From Burkholderiales bacterium PBB1 (GTDB lineage: Bacteria; Pseudomonadota; Gammaproteobacteria; Burkholderiales; Burkholderiaceae_C), in contig NKIN01000001.1 of assembly GCA_002255905.1 (NCBI GenBank), positions 558,001 to 622,000 on the forward strand: a stretch of 64,000 nucleotides of DNA. Reading direction: 5' to 3'. Every line of letters starts with the position of its first letter. The stretch's first letter is position 1. The position numbers and the translations under genes were made by a program. Under the pieces are notes generated by a model. That model had not been told where the DNA came from. It saw nothing but the letters and a program-made list of their open reading frames with translations, and searched no databases. Positions 17,853-26,187 of the stretch are shown in pieces.

Positions 17853-18424
17853 CGCGGGCACGCTGGCAGCTGGCGCAGGGCCTGCGCGGCATCGGCCTGC
17901 CCGGTTGGGTCGCTCTCGCCGGTGGGCTGGGCTGTGCCTTGGCGCTGGTCGGGCTGATCGAGCCGCTGCGCGCCGAGGCTCTTCGGCTCGACGCAGTCAG
18001 CCAGCAATTGGCGCAGCGGGCGACCACACGCCCGACCTCTGCTGCCGAGCCGACGCCCGAGCAGCAGCTGATCGCGTTCGAGCAGCGCTTTGCCGACGAG
18101 CGCAGCATCGCGCCGACCCTGGCCCGCCTGCAGACGATCGCTCAACAGCGCGGCTTCAGGCTCGATCAGGCCGAGTTCAAGCTCACCAGCGAGCCCGCCG
18201 AGCCGCTGGCGCGCTACTCGATCTTGCTGCCGATCAAGGCCGACTACCGCGCCGTGCGCCGCTTCAGCCGCGACGCGCTGCGCGAGCTGCCCGCGCTGGC
18301 GCTCGACGAGGTGAACCTGCGACGCAGCGACCCGGCATCGCCGCTGCTCGACGCCCAACTGCGCTTCGTGCTGTTCCTGGCAAAGGCCCCGGCGATGCCT
18401 GCGCAAGATGTTGTGGCGAACTGA
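17837..18424 (+). CDS. PilO/GspM-like bitopic inner-membrane protein
   Basis: 195 residues: short N-terminal cytoplasmic part, one membrane segment (about 22-42), coiled-coil-like region (about 45-65), and an alpha/beta domain (about 85-190) with the pattern LARLQTIAQQRGFRLDQAEF and SILLPIKADYRAVRRF common in PilO-type proteins. It should pair with the PilN-like protein in the alignment subcomplex. ATG 17837 overlaps the previous gene by 16 bases. Confidence 0.65.
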   Translation: MAGTLTRARWQLAQGLRGIGLPGWVALAGGLGCALALVGLIEPLRAEALRLDAVSQQLAQRATTRPTSAAEPTPEQQLIAFEQRFADERSIAPTLARLQTIAQQRGFRLDQAEFKLTSEPAEPLARYSILLPIKADYRAVRRFSRDALRELPALALDEVNLRRSDPASPLLDAQLRFVLFLAKAPAMPAQDVVAN

Positions 18425-18437
18425 GCGGACCGCGACC

Positions 18438-18995
18438 ATGGACATGCCTCCGGCTCGCAAGCGCATGGCGCTGCTGATCGTCGTGGTCGGCAGTGCACTG
18501 ATCGGCGAACGCGTGGTCGCGCTGATGGGCGACGACACATCGGTCGTCGAGCCCGCCCAGCGCGCATCGACCCGCGCGCGCACTGTGCTGAAGTCGTCTC
18601 CATCGAGCGCCACCGAACCGTCGACCACGCGTGTGCAGCTCGATCGTCTGGACCGCAACCGGCAGGCCTCGTCCGACGAACCCGATGCCCGCGACGAATC
18701 CCTGGCGGCGGTGTTCGATGCGGTGTCCTGGCGTCCGCCGGCGCCGCAGGCGGAGGCTGCAGCGCCCCCGCCCGCACCGGTGGCGCCCCCGTTCCCCTAC
18801 ACCTACCTCGGTGGCCTGTCGGAGGACGGCGTGCGCACCACGTTTTTCAACCAGGGAGACCGTGTCCTGCCCGTCAAGGCCGGCGACACCATCGATGCGG
18901 TCTACCGCGTCGAGCAGATGAACGAGAAGAACATGACGCTGACCTACCTGCCGCTCAACCAGAGCCTGACCGTCAATTTCCGGAGCGGGGGATGA
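18438..18995 (+). CDS. PilP/GspC-like periplasmic linker protein
   Basis: 185 residues. A membrane anchor or uncleaved signal (about residues 9-29) is followed by a disordered Pro/Ala-rich linker (to about 120) and a small beta domain (about 122-185: YTYLGGLSEDGVRTTFFNQGD, then VKAGDTIDAVYRVEQM). That layout is that of GspC homology-region or PilP proteins, which contact the secretin. ATG 18438 is preferred to 18408, because the latter lies inside the previous gene and GAGCGGA precedes 18438. Its stop overlaps the secretin start. Confidence 0.65.
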   Translation: MDMPPARKRMALLIVVVGSALIGERVVALMGDDTSVVEPAQRASTRARTVLKSSPSSATEPSTTRVQLDRLDRNRQASSDEPDARDESLAAVFDAVSWRPPAPQAEAAAPPPAPVAPPFPYTYLGGLSEDGVRTTFFNQGDRVLPVKAGDTIDAVYRVEQMNEKNMTLTYLPLNQSLTVNFRSGG

Positions 18996-20980
18996 GCGCT
19001 CCAACGGTCCACCCCACACGCCGGCGAGCCGATCGGCTGGCCCGAGGGTTGGCCTGGCTGTTCGTGGCCGGGCTCGCCGGCTGCGCGCCGGGCAGCAGCC
19101 TCGTGCGCCAGGGCCAGCAGCTGATCGACCAGGGGAAGGTCGAGGAAGGCCTGTCGCAGATCGAGAAGGGCATCGGGCTCGAGCCCGACAACCGGCAGTA
19201 CCGCATGCTCGTGGTCCGCCAGCGCGAAACACAGATCGGCCGCTGGCTGACCCAGGCCGATGCGCTGCGCGACAGCGGCCAGCTCGACGATGCCGCTGCG
19301 CTGTACCGGCGTGTGCTGGGCATCGACGCCGGCAACACGCGAGGGCGCTCGGGCCTGGACGACGTGGACTCGTTGCGCCGCCAGCAGCAGCGCCTCGACG
19401 AGGCACAGTCGCTGATGGCGCAGGATCGCCGCGACGAAGCCCTGCAGCGGCTGCGCCAGGTGCTGTCGGAGAACCCGAACCAGCCGCGCGCGCTGGCCTT
19501 GCGCCAGCAGATCGAGGCCCAGGCCGGCCCGCCCACCGACGGGCTGCCACCGACGCTCAAGTCCCGGCTGCGCAAGCCGGTGTCGCTGGACTTCCGCGAC
19601 GCCAACCTGAAGACGGTGTTCGAGGCGCTGTCGCGAAGCACCGGCATCAACTTCGTGTTCGATCGCGAAGTGCGGCCCGACATCAAGGTCACCTTGTCGG
19701 TGGCCAACCTCGGCATCGACGACGTGGTGGGCGTGCTCACGGTGACCAACCAGCTCGAGCGCAAGGTGCTCAACGACAACACGGTGCTGATCTATCCCAA
19801 CACCGCGGCCAAGCAGAAGGACTATCTGGAACTGAGCGTCAAGACCTTCTACCTGTCCAACGCCGAGGCGAAGACGGTGTTCACCTTGCTGAAGGCCGTG
19901 CTGAAAACCAAGGACCTCTACGCCGACGAGAAGCTCAACAGCCTGACGATGCGCGACACCGCTGCAGCGATCGCGCTCGCCGGCAAGCTGATCGCGGCGC
20001 AGGACCTGCCCGAGCCCGAGGTGCTGCTCGATGTGGAGGTGCTCGAGGTCAAGCGCTCGCGACTGTCGGAGATCGGCATCGATCCCCCCGGCAAGTTCAC
20101 GCTGCTCAACATCGTGCAGAACCCGTCCACGGTGGTGTCCACCGCCACCGGCAACACCACGGTGCAGAACAACACGCTCACGACCACGCAGCTGACGGCC
20201 GACCGGCTGCGCAAGATCCGTGGCTCGAGCCTCGGCATCGACAACCCGTCGGTGAACCTGCGCGCGGAGAACGGCGACACCAACATCCTGGCCAACCCGC
20301 GCATCCGCGTGCGCAACCGCGACAAGGCGCGCATCCTGATCGGCGACCGCGTGCCGGTCATCACGACCACGGCCACGGCCAACGTCGGCGTCTCCGAGTC
20401 GGTGAACTACCTCGACGTGGGCTTGAAGCTCGATGTCGAGCCCAACGTGTTCCTCGACAACGAGGTTGGCGTCAAGGTCAGCCTGGAGGTCAGCAACATC
20501 GTGCGCGAAGTGCGCAGCCGCTCCGGCAGCCTGACCTACCAGATCGGCACCCGGCTCGCGACTACCTCGCTGCGCCTGAAGGACGGCGAAACCCAGGCGC
20601 TGGCCGGGCTGATCAGCGACGAAGACCGGCAGGCGACGTCCGGCGTGCCCTGGGTGAGCGAACTGCCGGTGCTGGGCCGGCTGTTCTCCAACGAGCGCAG
20701 CGACCGCAGCAAGACCGAGATCGTGCTGCTCATCACCCCCCGCGTCGTGCGCAACCTGGCCACCGGCACGCCCGATCGCCATGAACACCTGGGCGGCACC
20801 GAAGCCGCGGTCGGCTCGCCGCCGTTGCGCGTGCAGGGGCCCGGCAAGCTGGCGATGCCCGCTGGCCCTGGCGCACGCCGCGGTAGCGATGCTTCGGGCG
20901 TGGAGGCACCCCAGGCGAGCGAGCCCGAACCGGTCCCCGACGCCGCGGCTCCGCCATCCCCGAGCCCGGCCACGCCATGA
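18992..20980 (+). CDS. gspD: Secretin (GspD/MshL type) with N-terminal TPR part, lipoprotein
   Basis: 662 residues. A lipoprotein-like signal (GLAGCAP, Cys about 30) is followed by TPR-like helices (about 35-175), instead of the usual direct start with N0. An STN/N0-like domain (about 190-260), an N1-type domain (about 268-345) and the secretin channel (about 345-600) follow. Channel hallmarks are NILANPRIRVRNRDKARILI, GDRVPVI and the closing TEIVLLITPRVVR. A Pro/Ala-rich tail ends the protein. It forms the outer-membrane gate for the secretion system. TPR-secretins of this kind occur in MshL/tad-like and reduced T2SS loci. Overlaps genes on both sides by four bases. Confidence 0.9.
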   Translation: MSAPTVHPTRRRADRLARGLAWLFVAGLAGCAPGSSLVRQGQQLIDQGKVEEGLSQIEKGIGLEPDNRQYRMLVVRQRETQIGRWLTQADALRDSGQLDDAAALYRRVLGIDAGNTRGRSGLDDVDSLRRQQQRLDEAQSLMAQDRRDEALQRLRQVLSENPNQPRALALRQQIEAQAGPPTDGLPPTLKSRLRKPVSLDFRDANLKTVFEALSRSTGINFVFDREVRPDIKVTLSVANLGIDDVVGVLTVTNQLERKVLNDNTVLIYPNTAAKQKDYLELSVKTFYLSNAEAKTVFTLLKAVLKTKDLYADEKLNSLTMRDTAAAIALAGKLIAAQDLPEPEVLLDVEVLEVKRSRLSEIGIDPPGKFTLLNIVQNPSTVVSTATGNTTVQNNTLTTTQLTADRLRKIRGSSLGIDNPSVNLRAENGDTNILANPRIRVRNRDKARILIGDRVPVITTTATANVGVSESVNYLDVGLKLDVEPNVFLDNEVGVKVSLEVSNIVREVRSRSGSLTYQIGTRLATTSLRLKDGETQALAGLISDEDRQATSGVPWVSELPVLGRLFSNERSDRSKTEIVLLITPRVVRNLATGTPDRHEHLGGTEAAVGSPPLRVQGPGKLAMPAGPGARRGSDASGVEAPQASEPEPVPDAAAPPSPSPATP

Positions 20981-21468
20981 CATCCGGGCCCCTGGGACGC
21001 GCGGGCGCGCGCGGCTTCACGCTGATCGAGCTGCTGATCACGGTGGCGATCCTCGCGCTGCTGGCCGGTGGCGCCATGAGCTTCGCCAGCCTGGCGGTGC
21101 AGCGCACGCAGGAGCAGGAATTGCGCAGCGCACTGCGCCAGATCCGCGAGGCGATCGATGCCTACAAGGTGGCCGCCGATGCCGGTCGCATTGCCAAGCC
21201 CTCCGACGCCTCGGGCTACCCACCGGCTTTGAGCGCGTTGACAGAAGGCGTCCCCGACATCACCAGCGCGCAGGCGAAGAAGCTGTACTTTCTGAGGCGC
21301 CTGCCGCGCGATCCGATGGCCTACTCCACGCTCCCCGCCGAGGCCACCTGGGGGCTGCGCAGCTACGACAGCAGCGCCGACGAGCCCCAACCCGGCCGCG
21401 ATGTGTTCGACGTGTACTCGCTGTCGCCGAAGACCGGTCTCGGCGGTCGGCCGTATCGGGAATGGTGA
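20977..21468 (+). CDS. Pseudopilin (GspG/H-like), second in operon
   Basis: 163 residues. The prepilin site is G/FTLIELLITVAILALL at residues 13-28, with Glu at the +5 position. The C-terminal domain (REAIDAYKVAADAGRIAKP; LRRLPRDPMAY; the closing DVYSLSPKTGL) resembles GspG-type proteins with a Pro-rich turn. ATG 20977 overlaps the secretin stop. One of four pseudopilin-like genes here; its distinct role (minor or alternative major subunit) cannot be read from sequence. Confidence 0.85.
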   Translation: MTSGPLGRAGARGFTLIELLITVAILALLAGGAMSFASLAVQRTQEQELRSALRQIREAIDAYKVAADAGRIAKPSDASGYPPALSALTEGVPDITSAQAKKLYFLRRLPRDPMAYSTLPAEATWGLRSYDSSADEPQPGRDVFDVYSLSPKTGLGGRPYREW

Positions 21469-21475
21469 GGCGGAC

Positions 21476-21862
21476 ATGACGAGGCCATGTCAAGCCACCG
21501 GCTTCACGTTGATCGAGATGATGGTGGTCATGGCCATCGTCGCGACGCTGCTCACACTGGCGTTGCCGCGCTACTTTCACAGCGTCGAGCGCAGCCGCGA
21601 AGCGGTTCTGAAGCACGATTTGCGCACCCTGCGCGACGCGATCGACAGGCACCTCGCCGACCGCGGTCGCTACCCGCAGACACTGGACGAACTGGTCGAG
21701 CGGCGCTACCTGCGCCGTGTGCCCCCCGATCCGATCACCGACAGCGTGTCCACCTGGATCACGCTCCCGCCGCCCGAAGGCGAGTTGCGCGATGGGGTGT
21801 ACGACGTGCGCAGCGGCGCGCCCGGCAACAGCCTCGATGGCGAACCCTATGACAGCTGGTGA
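21476..21862 (+). CDS. Pseudopilin (GspG-like), third in operon
   Basis: 128 residues. Prepilin site G/FTLIEMMVVMAIVATLL near residue 9, then LKHDLRTLRDAIDRHLADRG, DELVERRYLRRVPPDPIT, and the closing DVRSGAPGNSLDG-EPY motif that resembles the GspG calcium loop. ATG 21476 is preceded by GAGG a few bases upstream and lies seven bases after the previous stop. It differs from the other pseudopilins in size, so they are probably distinct subunits rather than recent copies. Confidence 0.85.
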   Translation: MTRPCQATGFTLIEMMVVMAIVATLLTLALPRYFHSVERSREAVLKHDLRTLRDAIDRHLADRGRYPQTLDELVERRYLRRVPPDPITDSVSTWITLPPPEGELRDGVYDVRSGAPGNSLDGEPYDSW

Positions 21863-21878
21863 TCACGTGGCTGTGATC

Positions 21879-21895
21879 CACGATGAATTGTCACC
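21879..21895 (+). promoter_or_regulatory. Candidate operator site A upstream of the EpsA-like gene
   Basis: CACGATGAATTGTCACC. Almost the same 17 bases occur upstream of tpsB (23295-23311, one internal difference apart from the last base). The TGTCAC core ends 55 bases before the start at 21950, the same distance as the core upstream of tpsA. Regulator unknown. Confidence 0.5.
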
Positions 21896-21949
21896 GTCGG
21901 TCGCTAAGGTGCTGCTGCAGTTGCAACCCACCGCTCAGGACCTCCGAAC

Positions 21950-22726
21950 GTGAACTCACCACCGCGGTTGAACGACGCCGACCGCAGTCGCTTTGCCGAT
22001 GCGGTGGAGGAATCATTCCTGATCGGCAGCCGGCAGCAGTTCTTTGTCTGGAGCCAGAGCTCGGTGCAGGCGCTGATCCCGCATGAGATCCTGATCTGCG
22101 GCATCGAGGATGGTTCCCGCCAGGGAATGGCGCTGCACCGGTTCAGCGCCAGCCGCTACTTTCGCCAGGCGCATTTCGATGCGGTGGCCGATCCGACGGC
22201 AGGCCTGATGTCGCGCTTGCTGGCCGTCGCCGAAGGCAGCCGATCCCGTGTCGTGCTGTGCCCGTCCAGCTCGTCCGCCAAGCCGGCGGATCAGGACCTG
22301 CTGCGGTTGGTCGGGGACAACGAGCTGAAGAACCTGGCCGCGCACCTGGTGGTGGGTGTGCGCGGTCGCGCCGAGGCGTTCTACGGCTTTTCGCGGCTGT
22401 CCGTCGAACTGGATGCGCGGCTGGGCCATCTGCTCGAGCTGCTGGTTCCTCATGTGCACAACGCGTTCCTGCGTGTGCTGTCCGCCGAGCGCGACGTGGC
22501 CGGCGTGGCCCACCAGCGCGTCGGTCGGCTGGTCACGCCGAGGCAGGAGGAGATCCTGAACCTCATCAAGAGCGGCAAGACCAATTCCGAGATCGCCGAG
22601 CTGCTGAGCTGCAGCCCGTGGACGATCAAGAACCACATCCAGGCCATCCTGCGCAAGCTCGATTCCAACAGCCGCACCCATGCCATTGCCCGCGCCATGA
22701 GCCTGGGCATCCTGCAGCCGGATTGA
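21950..22726 (+). CDS. LuxR-family transcriptional regulator, EpsA-like
   Basis: 258 residues. The N-terminal about 180 residues form a ligand- or partner-binding-like domain; the C-terminal LuxR helix-turn-helix spans about 190-255 (VTPRQEEILNLIKSGKTNSE, then TIKNHIQAILRKLD). The N-terminal part resembles EpsA, a LuxR-type regulator found beside exopolysaccharide and PEP-CTERM/exosortase genes in betaproteobacteria (family recalled, not checked). It sits between pseudopilin genes, so it is probably a local regulator of this locus. Two PEP-CTERM genes lie within the window. Confidence 0.8.
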   Translation: MNSPPRLNDADRSRFADAVEESFLIGSRQQFFVWSQSSVQALIPHEILICGIEDGSRQGMALHRFSASRYFRQAHFDAVADPTAGLMSRLLAVAEGSRSRVVLCPSSSSAKPADQDLLRLVGDNELKNLAAHLVVGVRGRAEAFYGFSRLSVELDARLGHLLELLVPHVHNAFLRVLSAERDVAGVAHQRVGRLVTPRQEEILNLIKSGKTNSEIAELLSCSPWTIKNHIQAILRKLDSNSRTHAIARAMSLGILQPD

Positions 22727-22730
22727 TGCC

Positions 22731-23237
22731 GTGGCCACGTGCATGCGCCTGCGTGGCCCGACGAGCCTGCGGGGGTTCACTTACCTCGGGGTGCTCTTCA
22801 TCGTCAGCCTGCTGGCGCTCAGCGCCGCCGCTGCCAGCGCGGTCTGGTCGGTGGTGCAACAGCGCGACAAGGAGGTCGAGCTGGTGTTTGCGGGGCGGCA
22901 GTTCGCGGCCGCCATCGAGCGCTATCGGGCGCGCTCCGACCGCCTGGCCGAGGTTCCGGCGCGGGTGTATCCGGACAGCCTCGACGCGTTGCTGAACGAC
23001 GACCGTGCCTTGCTGCCCATGCACCATTTGCGCCGCTTGTACATCGACCCGATGACGGGTGAGGCGCAGTGGGGCCTGATCCGCCTGCCCGGCGGCGGCA
23101 TCGTCGGCGTGCACAGCCTGTCGACGCGCCGCCCGTATCCGCGCACGTTCGTGACGCCGGATTTCTCGACGCCTGCGACCACCGCATACCGCGACTGGCA
23201 CTTCATGGCGCCGAGCGCACAGACGCTGTTGCCTTAG
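22731..23237 (+). CDS. Pseudopilin-like protein, fourth in operon
   Basis: 168 residues from GTG 22731, four bases after the regulator's stop; ATG 22743 is an alternative. The N-terminus has a prepilin-like site G/FTYLGVLFIVSLLALSAA, in which the usual Glu5 is replaced (Tyr3-Leu-Gly-Val), so it may be a minor, GspK-like tip subunit: GspK lacks Glu5. The helix continues as KEVELVFAGRQFAAAIERYR. The C-terminal domain ends in YRDWHF. Role as initiating tip pseudopilin is an inference. Confidence 0.75.
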   Translation: MATCMRLRGPTSLRGFTYLGVLFIVSLLALSAAAASAVWSVVQQRDKEVELVFAGRQFAAAIERYRARSDRLAEVPARVYPDSLDALLNDDRALLPMHHLRRLYIDPMTGEAQWGLIRLPGGGIVGVHSLSTRRPYPRTFVTPDFSTPATTAYRDWHFMAPSAQTLLP

Positions 23238-23294
23238 CGTCCGTCCTCAGCCCTAGGTGGCGTGTCACCGAAGTCGAACGCATCGTGACGCGAC

Positions 23295-23311
23295 CACGAT
23301 GAACTGTCACG
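23295..23311 (+). promoter_or_regulatory. Candidate operator site B upstream of tpsB
   Basis: CACGATGAACTGTCACG; shares its 5' part with site A and AACTGTCACG plus the following GCGT with site C upstream of tpsA. Its core ends only 14 bases before the tpsB ATG, so it would overlap the start of the transcript or repress, unless the true start is further in. Confidence 0.5.
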
Positions 23312-23324
23312 AAGCGTCGGAACA

Positions 23325-24935
23325 ATGCAGCGGATGGGTGTCTTCCACCGTTATGGCGCTGCTTTGTCAGTCTGTCTCCGATGCGCGGTGTGGCTGCCGG
23401 TGGCAGACGCCGTTCATGCGCAAACGACGCCAGCGGCCGACGCCGCGACGCCTCGATTCGACGTGCTCGAGTACCGTGTTGAAGGTAATTCGGTCTTGCC
23501 CGCCGAAAGCATCGAGCGCGCGGTCTACCCGTTCCTGGGCGAGCGGCGCACGGTGGCCGATGTCGAATCGGCGCGCGTCGCGCTGGAAGCGGCCTACCGC
23601 AATGCGGGCTACGGGACGGTGGTGGTCGACACGCCCGAGCAGCGCATCACCGATGGGGTGGTCACCTTGCAGGTGCTGCAGGCGCCGGTGTCGCGGCTGC
23701 GCGTGGTCGGCGCGCAGTACTACTCGCAAGGGCGCATCCTCGACAAGGTGCCCGCGCTGGCGGAGGGCGAGGTGCCCAACTTCAAGGTGGTCACTGCGCA
23801 GCTTGCCACCGTCAACACCTCGGCCGATCGCCGTGTGACGCCACTGCTTCGTCCCGGCAAGACGCCTGGCACCACCGAGGTCGACCTGACCGTGGAGGAC
23901 AGGCTGCCGTTGCACGGCAGCCTTGAGCTGAACAACAGTCACAGCCCCAACACCACCGCGTCGCGACTGCAAGCCTCACTGCGCTACGACAACCTGTGGC
24001 AGCGCGAGCACAGCATCAGCGCGCAGGTGCAGGTGTCGCCGGAGAACACCAGCGAAGTGAAGGTGTTCTCGGGCTCGTACACCGTGCCCACCGGCAGCGG
24101 CCTGGTCGTGTTGTCGTACACCCGTTCGAACAGCAACACGTCCGTCGGCGTCGGGGGAACCACCATCTTCGGCAAGGGCAGCATCTACAGCTTGCGCAGC
24201 GTCTTCCTGCTTGACGGGAACGACAAGCTGAGCCATTCGATCACGCTCGGGGCCGACTACAAGGACTTCGATGAACTCACCAGCACCGGCCCATCAGCGG
24301 GCTTCAGCACGCCCATCCACTACCTGCCCCTGAGTGCCAGCTACGCCGCCACCTTGTTCGACCAGGGCGGCTACTGGCAGACCGGTGGTGGCTTGACGTT
24401 CGCGGTGCGCGGCCTGGCGAGCCGGCAGGCGCAATTCAACGACAAGCGCTTCCAATCGAAAACCAATTTCGCGGTGCTGAAGGCCAACCTGGCGCGCACG
24501 CAGAACCTGCCGCATGACTTCACGCTGTATGCCACCGTCGAAGGCCAGCTCAGTGATCAGGCGCTGATCAGCAACGAGCAGTTCGTCGCCGGCGGCGTCG
24601 ACAGCGTGCGCGGCTACCTCGATGCCACGGCGGTCGGCGACAAGGCGCTGCGTGCCTCGATCGAATTGCGCACCGGCAACCTCGCGCCCGAGCAATCCGC
24701 GTGGTGGAGCAGTTTGACAGCGCACACCTTCTTCGACGGCGCCGTGCTGCGGATCAAAGACGCCTTGCCCGGCCAGGATGCCGGCGACACGCTGGCCAGC
24801 GTCGGCTTCGGTCTGCGCCTGCAGACACAGCAGTACGCGCGCTTCTCGTTCGACCTCGCCTGGCCGCTGCGCGACGCCCGGCAGACCAGCAAAGGCTCGC
24901 CCCGGCTGCATGCCAGCGGTGTCATCGAGTTCTAG
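23325..24935 (+). CDS. TpsB/FhaC-type two-partner secretion outer-membrane transporter
   Basis: 536 residues: signal peptide (about 1-32, ending VHA), POTRA domains (about 42-115 and 118-200; first begins RFDVLEYRVEGNSVLP) and a C-terminal 16-strand barrel (about 205-536). The conserved lid-loop motif is seen as VDSVRGY near residue 426. TpsB proteins bind the TPS domain of a TpsA exoprotein in the periplasm and export it. The only TpsA candidate in the window is the giant protein at 27926-38512, and the two are separated by two exported-protein genes. ATG 23325 gives a good signal peptide; ATG 23334 is possible. Confidence 0.93.
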   Translation: MQRMGVFHRYGAALSVCLRCAVWLPVADAVHAQTTPAADAATPRFDVLEYRVEGNSVLPAESIERAVYPFLGERRTVADVESARVALEAAYRNAGYGTVVVDTPEQRITDGVVTLQVLQAPVSRLRVVGAQYYSQGRILDKVPALAEGEVPNFKVVTAQLATVNTSADRRVTPLLRPGKTPGTTEVDLTVEDRLPLHGSLELNNSHSPNTTASRLQASLRYDNLWQREHSISAQVQVSPENTSEVKVFSGSYTVPTGSGLVVLSYTRSNSNTSVGVGGTTIFGKGSIYSLRSVFLLDGNDKLSHSITLGADYKDFDELTSTGPSAGFSTPIHYLPLSASYAATLFDQGGYWQTGGGLTFAVRGLASRQAQFNDKRFQSKTNFAVLKANLARTQNLPHDFTLYATVEGQLSDQALISNEQFVAGGVDSVRGYLDATAVGDKALRASIELRTGNLAPEQSAWWSSLTAHTFFDGAVLRIKDALPGQDAGDTLASVGFGLRLQTQQYARFSFDLAWPLRDARQTSKGSPRLHASGVIEF

Positions 24936-25229
24936 CGCGCGCTGGCGATCGGCCCGATCGGCCTAGTCCGAATGCATCGGTTTGCCCGCTGGGACCGTCG
25001 ATGCCGCGTCACACGGTCTCAATAGATTCTGCTGGCTCGTGTGGGCGTCACAGGCGCCGTTGCGGACTGGCCCGAAAGGGCCAGGGATTCGCGGTGGCGT
25101 GAACACCATGGCGACACAGAGGATTTCTAAAGTCCTGTGTATCGGAAGGTTCCCGTCTCAGGGAGGCATGCCGCGAACCCAGGCTTTGCAACGCGTTACC
25201 CCGTCTACCAACCCAGGAGAGAACTCAAC
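24936..25229. other. Non-coding leader upstream of the PEP-CTERM gene
   Basis: 294 bases with no credible gene. It holds a hairpin with a GAAA tetraloop (25067-25084) and a second imperfect hairpin (about 25113-25140, arms ACAC-AGGA and TCCT-GTGT with two unpaired bases). It may be a structured 5' leader. I tested it by eye against c-di-GMP riboswitches and did not find a match. Confidence 0.5.
25067..25084 (+). other. GAAA-tetraloop hairpin in PEP-CTERM gene leader
   Basis: CTGGCCC (25067-25073) and GGGCCAG (25078-25084) form a perfect 7-bp stem closed by a GAAA tetraloop, a GNRA loop typical of folded RNAs. It lies 145 bases before the ATG at 25230. There is no T-run after it, so it is unlikely to be the tpsB terminator. 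Confidence 0.55.
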
Positions 25230-26072
25230 ATGAAACTCACGCTCAAGATGATCGCGATTGCCGCCGCCATCGCGTCGATGGCAGGTGCCGCCCACGCTGA
25301 CCTGACCCCGGCCAACACCGGCAATGGCAGCCTGGCCGTTGTCGCCTTCAACACCGCCACGCGCGACTTCTACATCCGCGACACCGGCTTCTTCATCAAC
25401 AGCTTCCTGCCGACCGGCATCACGACGCTGCCGGGCGACGGCAACGCCATCGGTGACAAGACGCCAGAAACCGGCTTGATGCTGAACAAGACCAACACGA
25501 CCAGCTTTGCCGATCCGACATTCGGCACCTGGCTGGGGGCTCAAGACGCCACCAGCGTGCGTTGGTTCGTCACGGCATCGGACAGCATCAGCACGACGCA
25601 GTCCGGGGGCGTTGCGCGCGCCATCACCTCCTCAGCGACTGCGCTCACCGCGAGCAACGGTCAGGTCGGCAATTACGCCGCGTCTGGCAATGCCGGGAAC
25701 CTCAACACCCTGGCAGGTGGTACGCCCTTCAGCTTGTCCTTCTCAGCCCATACCGGCGCGCCAGGAACGTTCGACTCCAACTTCGGCTTGGGTTCGCTGA
25801 GTCTGGCCTCGCTGAATCAGAGTGTTGGTCTGTATTACCTGGTTCGTGCGCAACCGACTGGTGGGTTGGCGAACCCCGCCTCCGTGATCCAGTACGGAAA
25901 CACCACTGGCTTCGCCGCCGTCACGCTGGCCAGCAATGGTGACTTCAGCTACAGCCTGGCCGGGGCACCTGCCGCGCCAGTGCCGGAACCCTCCACTGTT
26001 TGGCTGATGGGGGCAGGCCTGATCGGTGCTGTCGGCGCCCTCCGTCGTCGCAAATCGGCCGACCAAGCCTGA
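25230..26072 (+). CDS. PEP-CTERM sorting-signal protein
   Basis: 280 residues. Signal peptide (about 1-23, ending AHA), a Ser/Thr/Gly/Asn-rich mature part, and the C-terminal sorting signal at 251-280: VPEPSTVW, a hydrophobic helix and a basic RRRK tail. Such tails are recognised by exosortase; no exosortase gene is in the window. AGGAGA at 25214-25219 supports ATG 25230. The mature part resembles no domain I recognise. Its place between tpsB and tpsA, just before a PstS-like gene, suggests a surface protein of the same system. Confidence 0.88.
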   Translation: MKLTLKMIAIAAAIASMAGAAHADLTPANTGNGSLAVVAFNTATRDFYIRDTGFFINSFLPTGITTLPGDGNAIGDKTPETGLMLNKTNTTSFADPTFGTWLGAQDATSVRWFVTASDSISTTQSGGVARAITSSATALTASNGQVGNYAASGNAGNLNTLAGGTPFSLSFSAHTGAPGTFDSNFGLGSLSLASLNQSVGLYYLVRAQPTGGLANPASVIQYGNTTGFAAVTLASNGDFSYSLAGAPAAPVPEPSTVWLMGAGLIGAVGALRRRKSADQA

Positions 26073-26106
26073 TCTCCTCTCCCTGAGTGACCCGGCCATT
26101 GCCTCA

Positions 26107-26132
26107 CCTCTTGCTGCTACGGCAGCAAGAGG
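26107..26132 (+). other. Intercistronic stem-loop with UACG tetraloop
   Basis: Perfect 11-bp stem CCTCTTGCTGC (26107-26117) and GCAGCAAGAGG (26122-26132) with a TACG loop, of the very stable UNCG class. No T-run follows, so it may stabilise the upstream message or lower read-through into the next gene, rather than terminate. It lies 34 bases after the PEP-CTERM stop and 55 before the next ATG. Confidence 0.65.
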
Positions 26133-26187
26133 CTGGCCGCTGCTTGGCCTGATTCCTGACCTGCTTGCCTTCCTTCAAGGACCCATC

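Noticed and set aside
25030-25120. Possible c-di-GMP (GEMM) riboswitch in the PEP-CTERM leader
   Set aside because: A CGAAAG-capped stem and following GGGA look tempting, but the conserved flanking GGGACGCAAAGCC-type and second-stem sequences are absent.
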